Source: Candidatus Delongbacteria bacterium (GTDB lineage Bacteria > Delongbacteria > UBA4055). Taken from it: DNA of 13,073 nucleotides. Shown here piece by piece: positions 1 through 7,066 of this stretch. The DNA lies in the NCBI GenBank assembly GCA_016938535.1, contig JAFGUL010000236.1:1-13073 (forward strand). The letters run 5' to 3'. The notes under the pieces are model-generated. The model did not search any database, was not told where the DNA came from, and saw only the letters and a program-made list of their open reading frames with translations. The translations under genes and the position numbers were made by a program. Every line of letters begins with the position of its first letter. The stretch's first letter is position 1.

Positions 1-1857
1 ATCTATCCAATCCGCTCCTGTATCTAAAGGTCCGTCATTCCCGGAATTATTAACAGAAAGATAACCAGTCTTAATATACTCCACTTCTCGATCTGTTCCT
101 TCATACAGTTTTACAGACAATTTATAATTCGTACCTCCATTACCGTGATCACTGAAATAATGTACACGAACAAAATACGAATTTTGATCCCAACGCACAA
201 TATCGTTTGAACTAAGAGTCCAATGTTCAGGACCGTATCCGGTAACAATGTCGTAATCTAGTTCTCCACCATCAGCCGTTAATTTATGGTAATAAGCAGA
301 ATAATCACCATTAGGATCAATAACATATAAATCAAGATCTGTGTCATTTTTATCCCAAGTAAGTGTTACCAGCATTACTGATGTATCTAATACAACATTT
401 AGTATAAAAGGATTTGAATCAATATTATTCGGAGAAATAATTTCTCCAGATTCATCTTTTGTAACAAACCTTAGTGACTGCCGACCGATATTAAGGCTAA
501 TTCCCACTGTAAAGGAACCATCTTCTGACACTGACGTAGTAAATCTTTCATCTTCTACTAAAACATCAAGCTGTTTAATCAAGATTTCACTACTTTCAAC
601 CACGCCATATAAATTGATATTCCTGCTATAAATACTTTCACCATTTTCATGAGATGTTATTGAAATATTCGGCATATTATCCGAAGTAAAATCATGCTCA
701 GCATCTACAAAAATATTCTCAAATGATTCACTTAGGTCATATGTCCCTGTTCCGTTTAGAAAAAACCTACTATAATTTCCGTATTGTTGGAATGTGGAGT
801 TCCTTAGATCATAGATTATTTCTGTTGTTTCGCCGGGGTGATTGGGATCATATAAAAATAATTGACCATCATCCTCATCTACGCCATAAGCCAACACAGC
901 ATGACCGCCAATAAAATTTTCATTTTCATCGACACGTTTAATGCTTAAATTAACAGGGCGTTTTGTTAGTTTAATAGCTGTGACAATTGAATTATACCTA
1001 TATTCATCGTCAGTGTTAATATTGGGTAGAATATACTCAGACCAATTCCAACTTTGGTTTGATGCACTGTGAGATCTAGTGGCTATTACATCCTGACCTG
1101 TTAAATTATTTCCTTGAGAATCAATTCCAACGAAATTCATGTATTTGCTATAGAATTCTCCGTTTGACTCCATTTTTGTATCATAATACCACTGTGCAAA
1201 AGTTGTCATCCCAAAACATTCCCCTCCGTTGTTGATTGTTGAACCATAATTCACAATTTGAAAGCCGTCAACTGCTGGGCGAAATTTGGTATCCTCGTCT
1301 GGTGTATCTGTAAAAAGATCGATTATCCAAGTCCAAAGAGAAGCATGAGTGGTAAGAAAAGTAAGTGTTTTATCAATCTTATTGATGTTAGTAACTAAAA
1401 CAGGTTTTAATTGTTTATTTTCATCAACATAAAACGGTATAGGTAGATTTTGTTCATCATAATATGGAATAGTAATCTCGACGGGTTGAGAGAATTTCGA
1501 CACTCCATCGGTATGAATAGATAGTGTTTTGGCACCGGATGAACTCATACCTTCCGGTAAGTTTAATGTGCCTTCATTGTAGCCTATGGTAATGTTTGTT
1601 GTACTTGGCAATGCTCCAGCTGGAAAAATAAAAAAAGCACCGTCAAGATGCGTACCAGTGCCAGAAATAGCGATAGTACCTCCTGCATCACTTAAAGTTT
1701 CTGTTACAATATCAACATCATCTCCAATGGCAAATATAGCTCCCGAATCCGTTGTAATCTGTGGTTCAGTACTTCCTTCTTCACTGCACGACCAAACTAA
1801 CATACCGACTAAAATTACAGCCAACATTAGACTAATCCACTTTGTACATTTCTTCAT
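1..1857 (-). CDS. Lipoprotein with ZU5-like, papain-like cysteine peptidase and DUF2135-like domains (C-terminus cut by window edge)
   Basis: The frame is open for 619 codons from ATG at 1857 to base 1, with no stop, so the C-terminus lies outside the window. GGAG (1866-1869) sits 8 bases before the ATG. The N-terminus is a lipoprotein signal (MKK, hydrophobic stretch, then VWSC with Cys24 as the lipidation site; Trp at -2 is unusual). Residues ~45-165 resemble a ZU5-like beta domain (FPAGALP, ITIPYY). Residues ~200-345 carry a papain-like arrangement: GGECFGM with candidate nucleophile Cys214, GGHAVLAYG with His319, and YDPNHPGE with Asp337/Asn339. Residues ~495-595 match the DUF2135 style (DLDLYVIDPNG, GGELDYD, GYGPEHW). 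It is probably an envelope-anchored hydrolase or binding protein. Peptidase activity is inferred from motif order only and the substrate is unknown. It lies 139 bases downstream of the HTH-TPR gene on the same strand. Confidence 0.8.
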   Translation of the reverse strand, partial: MKKCTKWISLMLAVILVGMLVWSCSEEGSTEPQITTDSGAIFAIGDDVDIVTETLSDAGGTIAISGTGTHLDGAFFIFPAGALPSTTNITIGYNEGTLNLPEGMSSSGAKTLSIHTDGVSKFSQPVEITIPYYDEQNLPIPFYVDENKQLKPVLVTNINKIDKTLTFLTTHASLWTWIIDLFTDTPDEDTKFRPAVDGFQIVNYGSTINNGGECFGMTTFAQWYYDTKMESNGEFYSKYMNFVGIDSQGNNLTGQDVIATRSHSASNQSWNWSEYILPNINTDDEYRYNSIVTAIKLTKRPVNLSIKRVDENENFIGGHAVLAYGVDEDDGQLFLYDPNHPGETTEIIYDLRNSTFQQYGNYSRFFLNGTGTYDLSESFENIFVDAEHDFTSDNMPNISITSHENGESIYSRNINLYGVVESSEILIKQLDVLVEDERFTTSVSEDGSFTVGISLNIGRQSLRFVTKDESGEIISPNNIDSNPFILNVVLDTSVMLVTLTWDKNDTDLDLYVIDPNGDYSAYYHKLTADGGELDYDIVTGYGPEHWTLSSNDIVRWDQNSYFVRVHYFSDHGNGGTNYKLSVKLYEGTDREVEYIKTGYLSVNNSGNDGPLDTGADWID

Positions 1858-1959
1858 CTTCCTCTCTCCTTATTTGGTTTATTGATCTGATTAAAACTTA
1901 AACGCCTCAACTTATCTTTCTCTCCCTCAACATCGATTTTTGTATCTGTACTTGTTCAG

Positions 1960-1988
1960 AATTTAATTAATATCTTTTTTTTAATCAA
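1960..1988 (-). promoter_or_regulatory. Candidate sigma70-type promoter for the ZU5/peptidase lipoprotein
   Basis: Read on the minus strand, TTGATT (1988-1983) is followed after 17 bases by TAAATT (1965-1960). Each hexamer matches the bacterial consensus at 4 of 6 positions, and the spacing is ideal. It would give a leader of about 95 bases before the ATG at 1857. The region is AT-rich, so a chance match is quite possible. Confidence 0.35.
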
Positions 1989-1996
1989 GCGGAAAC

Positions 1997-4147
1997 TTAT
2001 TTTTTTATTTTTCTTCCGTTTTCAGGCATAATTTTAGAAATTTTGCTCTTTATTTTGCCTTGTTCTCTTTGGATGAAATATTTTAGTTCTTCGTTTAATG
2101 TTTTTGTTTTAAAGGTATTTAAGTATCCTGAATAGCTTTTAATATCGTTTTTTGACGAATATTTACATTTCTCTTTAAGTATTTGAGTTTTGAAGATGTA
2201 ATTATCGAGTTTATTTTTTTTTGCTTTCTTAATAATCTGGTCGGCAAGTAATTTTGCACTTGTCAAATCTTTAGTAAATGAATATAGATCAAGTAGTTTC
2301 AATGCTGCTTCGAAATATGAGCTTAATATTGAAAATGTCTTGTTTTGTGTCATATCAACTGCTTTCTTCATCTCAACTTCTGCAGCTGAATAATTACTCT
2401 TATTTCTTTCAAGTTCGCCTTTTGCAAGGTAGTACTTATATTGTATCTCAGGTTTGTTTATATTTTTTAATAAAAGCGATAATTCTTTAAGATGCTTCTC
2501 TGTCATTTCTATATCTGAAATCTCGTTTTCGGCCATTATCAAAAATGTTATATTTGTAAGTATCTGCTCCTTGAAACTGTGTTCTTTGGATAGTTTAAGA
2601 TTCTTTTCGAAAATAGCTTTTGAATTCTCAAAATCATTCATTTTAAATAGAGTAAAAGCCTTGTTCGATTCAATTATAATACTCAGATGCCGGAATACCT
2701 TTAATTCAGTATGCTTATTGAGAATGCTTAAGGAGTCATCATATAATTTTACGGCTTTTTCGAGATCACCTGTAAGGTGGAATTGATCTGCGTATTTCGC
2801 TAAAAGAAGTCCCCTGTAATATGGCGAAGTTGAATAAGTATCATTATCTATCATTTCTTTATAAACTTTCTTAGTGGAATCGTAATCACCTTTCTTATTA
2901 TACAGGTCTGCAAAAGACTCATCCATGCTGGTTGCTATATCTTTAAAATCGTTTTCATCTATAATTACTTTTGCTTTATTAAAATAACTTAAAGAGAGAT
3001 CAAACTTTTTGTGATTAATGTAAAGCCTCCCTGCATTTAAATTGAATAATGCTGTTTCATGCGGATCATTAATTCTTTTAAGAACTTCCTCGATCTTCTT
3101 CAGATAAAATATTGCTTTATTCTTTTCTCCGTTAAGTCTTTTCTGATCCATAAGAATATAGTAAAAAGATTTCAAGTAAAAGTCTCTTTTCTCTAAGCAT
3201 TTCTTTGATAACAATCTTGAGCATTCTATGGTAAACTTTTTCATATGAGAAACATTATGTTTCAATCCGGCTATTTTATTTCTCTGCATTAATACGAGCA
3301 AAAGAAGATCTATGTCAATTTCGGTATCTTTAAGTATATAGTAAAGCTTTTCATATATATAATCTGCATTTATGAGGTCATATTTGCTATGGAATTCGAC
3401 TGCTCGTTCATAGCAATTTTTCAAATGTTCTCTTATGAGATTCTCCTGCAGTTCGCATTCATACCTTAGGTAAACGGTACAGTGCAACTTGAAATTAATT
3501 TTTTTCAGAGCTTTCTTTGCCTTTTGAGTAAAATTCAAATGGGGGATCGAAATTTCATTATGTCTGCAAACAGTCGCAAGTGAGTCAAACAAAAAATCTG
3601 TGCAACTTTCATATTTCTCTCGTTCTTTAATATAACTGTTCTTTTTTAGAACAAACGAGGATTTACTCCTAATTTCAGAGAATTTTCTTTTATGTGTAAT
3701 TTGATCATTATTTTCAATTGTGATATTTGTTGAAATCTTCAGAGATTTGAATCCGGATTCCTGTAAGCAATCACGAAAAGTAATGTAGAAGTAATCTGCT
3801 GCATCTCTGCTTTTTTCTCTTGAATAACCACAGAAAATATTACCGGTTTCTATATCTTTGAATTGATACCTGAATAAACCGCCATTACCGTTCTTCAATG
3901 GGTCTTGTATCTTCGTAACCGTGAAATAAAAATTGTTAAATTGTCTTCCCTTTTTATGATTTTCGACTTTGTTAATTTTACTATTATTCTCATTTTGTTT
4001 AATATTAAATTCACCTCTTTCATTTTTCTCAATCCACTTTTTAATTGTTTTGGTCGTAACTCCATACTCAATAGATAGTTTTAGAATTTTTTTCTTAGAT
4101 GTGGCTTGCTTTACAATACCAACAATAGATTCAGACGATCTCCGCAT
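1997..4147 (-). CDS. HTH / degenerate IS481-type integrase-like / TPR protein
   Basis: This gene encodes 716 residues from ATG at 4147, with GAGG (4157-4154) six bases upstream. Residues ~18-42 form a transposase-type helix-turn-helix (ILKLSIEYGVTTKTIKKWIE). Residues ~70-147 follow the pattern of an IS481/rve integrase core: FYFTVTKI where HxD is usual, then FRYQFKDIETGNIFCGYS, then EKSRDAADYF, then KISTNITIEN where TDNGxEF is usual. Residues ~185-215 echo the third block (ATVCRHNEISIPHLNF). All three acidic residues appear lost (Thr76, Asn141 and about Lys211 by eye alignment), so it is probably not an active transposase. From ~240 to ~690 it is helical with at least six TPR-like repeats, for example 365-395, 407-435, 446-478, 490-522, 570-600 and 607-640. 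There is no signal peptide or membrane segment, so it is probably cytoplasmic. A DNA-binding regulator or scaffold is plausible. The frame is intact and AT-rich. Confidence 0.85.
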   Translation of the reverse strand: MRRSSESIVGIVKQATSKKKILKLSIEYGVTTKTIKKWIEKNERGEFNIKQNENNSKINKVENHKKGRQFNNFYFTVTKIQDPLKNGNGGLFRYQFKDIETGNIFCGYSREKSRDAADYFYITFRDCLQESGFKSLKISTNITIENNDQITHKRKFSEIRSKSSFVLKKNSYIKEREKYESCTDFLFDSLATVCRHNEISIPHLNFTQKAKKALKKINFKLHCTVYLRYECELQENLIREHLKNCYERAVEFHSKYDLINADYIYEKLYYILKDTEIDIDLLLLVLMQRNKIAGLKHNVSHMKKFTIECSRLLSKKCLEKRDFYLKSFYYILMDQKRLNGEKNKAIFYLKKIEEVLKRINDPHETALFNLNAGRLYINHKKFDLSLSYFNKAKVIIDENDFKDIATSMDESFADLYNKKGDYDSTKKVYKEMIDNDTYSTSPYYRGLLLAKYADQFHLTGDLEKAVKLYDDSLSILNKHTELKVFRHLSIIIESNKAFTLFKMNDFENSKAIFEKNLKLSKEHSFKEQILTNITFLIMAENEISDIEMTEKHLKELSLLLKNINKPEIQYKYYLAKGELERNKSNYSAAEVEMKKAVDMTQNKTFSILSSYFEAALKLLDLYSFTKDLTSAKLLADQIIKKAKKNKLDNYIFKTQILKEKCKYSSKNDIKSYSGYLNTFKTKTLNEELKYFIQREQGKIKSKISKIMPENGRKIKK

Positions 4148-4228
4148 TTAATTCCTCTTCATATTTTTTTAAGTTCTTTAGAAATACAACTTGCTGAACG
4201 AAACTTATATCAGCAGTTCTATGCGTAT

Positions 4229-4257
4229 AAATTATTTCAGTATACGACAAAAGTCAA
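4229..4257 (-). promoter_or_regulatory. Candidate promoter for the HTH-TPR gene
   Basis: On the minus strand TTGACT (4257-4252; 5 of 6 to TTGACA) is followed after 17 bases by TAATTT (4234-4229; weak, 3 of 6). It lies in the 144-base gap between the polA stop and the HTH-TPR start, giving a leader of about 75 bases. This suggests the HTH-TPR gene is transcribed separately from polA, although read-through from polA is not excluded because no terminator is visible between them. Confidence 0.4.
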
Positions 4258-4291
4258 TAAAAATGTTTTCAAAAAAATGCTATACAAAATC

Positions 4292-6982
4292 CTAATGCGC
4301 GTCCAGCCAGTTGTCGCCGGTACCGATATTGACCTCAAGCGGAACTGAAAGCTCGACCACATTTTCCATCTCGTGCTTGATCATGTCGGAAAACTTTTCC
4401 GCTAGTTCCTCTCTGACCTCGAATACTAGCTCGTCGTGGATCTGCAGAAGCATTCTCGCGTCGGTCCCGTCGAGCTTTTTGTCTATTTTTATCATGGCCA
4501 TCTTGATTATATCTGCCGATGTTCCCTGGATCGGCGCATTGACGGCCGCTCTTATTGCTGCGCTTCTGATGTTCTTGTTCGATGAGCGAATTTCCGGGAT
4601 CTCTCTCTTTCGGCCGAAGAGCGTTTTGACATATCCGTACTGCTCAATATGAAGTGTCGTATCGTCGATGTATTCTTTTATCTTAGTGAACTCCCCGAAA
4701 TATCTGTCAATGAAGTCAGACGCCTCCTGAAAACTTATGCCCATGTCCTCGCTGAGGCCGAACTTGGACTTTCCGTAAAGAACTGCAAAATTGGCCGTTT
4801 TTGACTTTATTCTCATTTCCTTTGTGACTTCTTCGACAGGGACTCCGAACAGTTTTGATGCGGTTGCCGTATGGATGTCTATTCCTTTCTCAAAAGCTTC
4901 GGTGAGGTTCTCATCCTTACAGAAATGAGCAAGTATTCTCAATTCGATCTGAGAATAGTCGGCAGATATGAGTTTATACCCCTTCTCAGCAACAAAAGCA
5001 GTTCTTATCTTTTCACCGAGCTCGTTCTTGATCGGAATGCTCTGAAGGTTCGGATTAGCGGATGATAGCCTGCCGGTAGTTGCAACATACTGCAGAAATG
5101 AAGTGTGTATCCGGCCTGTAGGCTCGTAAATGTATTTCATCAGGCCGGCCGCATAGGTATTGTTCAGCTTGGTCAGCTCTCTGTACTTTAATAAAAGTTC
5201 CGCGATCGGGTGACCCTCGTTCGCTAATTTTTTCAAAACTGCGTGATCGGTCGAATATGTACCGCTTGAACCTTTTCTTCCGGTCTTGAGGCCCAGCTTC
5301 TCGAACAGAACTTCGCTGAGCTGCTTTGGAGAATCAAGATTGAACTCCTCAGCAGAAAGTGTCCAGATGCTTTTCCTCAGTTCTTTCGCTCCCGACTGCA
5401 TTTCAGAAGATATTTTCTCCAGCACTCCCCTGTTTACCCTTACGCCGTTCCTTTCCATTGTAAAAAGAACATGAGTCAGCGGGATCTCCATATCGTTATA
5501 GATCTTCTCTACTTCGTCATTGACACTAAGTTCTTCTTTTAGCTTAAAATGCGATCTGAAAAGTATTTCGGCTTTTTCGCACTCGAGGGTTTGCTTATCT
5601 GATTCATTAGTTTTACCTTCAATCATGAAATGATGCAGATAATGACGCGCTATTGAAGGAATATCTCTTTTTGAATCGCCTGAACGGACAAGAAAATCAG
5701 CTATCAGAACATCAAAAACCTGACATTTTACTTCTATTCCGCTGTTCCTGAGTGCGTGAAGTGATCTCTTTACATCGTAACCGATCATCGTAAGCTTTTC
5801 GTCCTCAAATATTTCTTTAAAGCTCTCGATAAACCTGATCACTGCACCTGTTTCTTCCTGACCGAACAGGCTGAGCTGAACATCTTCTGTTTCAAAATCA
5901 TCGCTCACATAAAATGCTTCGTAATCCTTAACGCTAAGAGCTGTACTTTTTATCCCGTATTCATTGACAAAATCACCTACGATGTCAAATACAACAGAAA
6001 ACCTTCCTGCTTTTTTTATCCTTTTAATAAGGCTGTTTTCATCTTTTTTATCGTTTATAGTGGAGAAATCGAATTTTTCTGGATCATATTTATCATCCTG
6101 AGTCCTTCCCGTCACAACTCCCTGCTTCTTTTCAAGATATTCAAGATGCCTTTTCATGTTGAGTTTGTAAAAATAATCCGCAAGCTTTTCAAAATCATAG
6201 CTTTTTATGTGCAGACTTTTTTCATCTATCTCCACTTCGAGATCTGTTCTTAGAGCGACAAGTTCCGATGATGTTTTAATTATTTCCTTACTTGCGATAA
6301 GCGATTCCCTGACCGCGTTCCCGGAAACCTTATCTATATTTTCAAATATGCCTTCGATAGTTCCGAATTCCTGAAGAAGTTTGACGGCGGTTTTTTTCCC
6401 GACTTTTGGTACTCCGGGAATATTATCGGATGAATCTCCCGTCAGTGTGAGAAAGTCCTTTATCTGATCCGGGTAAAGTTCGAATTTTTCTTTTACACCT
6501 TCCCTGTCAACTATCTTCTGCTCTTTGGGGTCATAAATAAAAACATTTTCATTAACGAGTTGTGCAAGATCTTTATCCGATGAATAAATATAGACAGTGT
6601 AACCTTGTTCCGGAGCCTTCTTACTGATCGCGCCTATAAGGTCATCAGCCTCAAAACCCTCTCTCGATATTGTCCTTATCCCTGTCGCTTCTATCATTTC
6701 GTAAAGCAGAGGTATCTGGCTCTTAAGTTCATCCGGCATTTTTTCTCTAGTAGCCTTGTAGTCCGGGTACAGTTCATGCCTAAATGTAGGAGTGGAAGTA
6801 TCCAGAACGACAGCCATGTATTCGGGAGCTTCATTCTCTATCAGAGCAAAAAATGATGAGAAGAATCCGTAAAGTGCAGAAACATTGAACCCGGTTTTTG
6901 TGATTAGAGGTCTTGCTCCGAAAGCAAAAAATGCCCGGTATATTAGTCCGTAGCCGTCAATAAGATATAATTTTTTTCCCAT
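4292..6982 (-). CDS. polA: DNA polymerase I
   Basis: This is a family A polymerase for Okazaki-fragment processing and repair synthesis, 896 residues (E. coli has 928). The N-terminal 5'-nuclease begins with LYLIDGYGLIYRAF (Asp9) and keeps EGFEADDLIG, SSDKDLAQ and TGDSSDNIPGVPKVGKKTA. The 3'-5' exonuclease-like domain (~310-500) has lost its catalytic set: DxE reads FDIVG (Asp333 kept, Val335 for Glu) and the next Asp is Ser407. The polymerase domain is intact: motif A DYSQIELRI (Asp675), motif B with Lys728 and Phe732 (reading NFAVLYG rather than the common NFG), and motif C QIHDELVFEV (His849, Asp850). The start at 6982 was chosen because MGKKLYLIDG is the family's usual N-terminus and AGGACGG lies just upstream. 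A TTG at 7036 would add 18 unconserved residues without a ribosome binding site. It lies 84 bases downstream of the SUMF1 gene on the same strand. Confidence 0.97.
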   Translation of the reverse strand: MGKKLYLIDGYGLIYRAFFAFGARPLITKTGFNVSALYGFFSSFFALIENEAPEYMAVVLDTSTPTFRHELYPDYKATREKMPDELKSQIPLLYEMIEATGIRTISREGFEADDLIGAISKKAPEQGYTVYIYSSDKDLAQLVNENVFIYDPKEQKIVDREGVKEKFELYPDQIKDFLTLTGDSSDNIPGVPKVGKKTAVKLLQEFGTIEGIFENIDKVSGNAVRESLIASKEIIKTSSELVALRTDLEVEIDEKSLHIKSYDFEKLADYFYKLNMKRHLEYLEKKQGVVTGRTQDDKYDPEKFDFSTINDKKDENSLIKRIKKAGRFSVVFDIVGDFVNEYGIKSTALSVKDYEAFYVSDDFETEDVQLSLFGQEETGAVIRFIESFKEIFEDEKLTMIGYDVKRSLHALRNSGIEVKCQVFDVLIADFLVRSGDSKRDIPSIARHYLHHFMIEGKTNESDKQTLECEKAEILFRSHFKLKEELSVNDEVEKIYNDMEIPLTHVLFTMERNGVRVNRGVLEKISSEMQSGAKELRKSIWTLSAEEFNLDSPKQLSEVLFEKLGLKTGRKGSSGTYSTDHAVLKKLANEGHPIAELLLKYRELTKLNNTYAAGLMKYIYEPTGRIHTSFLQYVATTGRLSSANPNLQSIPIKNELGEKIRTAFVAEKGYKLISADYSQIELRILAHFCKDENLTEAFEKGIDIHTATASKLFGVPVEEVTKEMRIKSKTANFAVLYGKSKFGLSEDMGISFQEASDFIDRYFGEFTKIKEYIDDTTLHIEQYGYVKTLFGRKREIPEIRSSNKNIRSAAIRAAVNAPIQGTSADIIKMAMIKIDKKLDGTDARMLLQIHDELVFEVREELAEKFSDMIKHEMENVVELSVPLEVNIGTGDNWLDAH

Positions 6983-6986
6983 AAAA

Positions 6987-6993
6987 CCGTCCT
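6987..6993 (-). promoter_or_regulatory. Ribosome binding site that fixes the polA start
   Basis: AGGACGG is read on the minus strand, with AGGA ending seven bases before the ATG at 6982. The two alternative in-frame starts upstream (ATG at 7009, TTG at 7036) have no comparable purine-rich site. Confidence 0.6.
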
Positions 6994-7066
6994 GATCCGC
7001 AATTTTCATCAGATCAGAATATAAGAAATATTGCAAAGTTTTAAAAGTAAAATCGTAAGTCAGAGA

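Noticed and set aside
1971..1999. T-rich run after the HTH-TPR gene as a rho-independent terminator
   Set aside because: The run is T on the plus strand, so it is an A-run in the minus-strand transcript, and there is no stable GC-rich hairpin before it (only a weak AAG...CTT pairing).
1997..4147. A complete insertion sequence encoding an active IS481 transposase
   Set aside because: The catalytic acids appear lost, more than half the protein is TPR, and no terminal inverted repeats or target duplications could be seen by eye around the gene.
4106..4348. A short plus-strand frame across the gap between polA and the HTH-TPR gene
   Set aside because: It overlaps the ends of both real genes on the other strand, has no ribosome binding site and no recognisable protein. 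The gap itself shows only a promoter candidate.
6983..7036. An upstream TTG (7036) or ATG (7009) as the polA start, lengthening the protein by up to 18 residues
   Set aside because: Neither has a ribosome binding site, the added residues do not fit the family, and AGGACGG sits correctly before the ATG at 6982.
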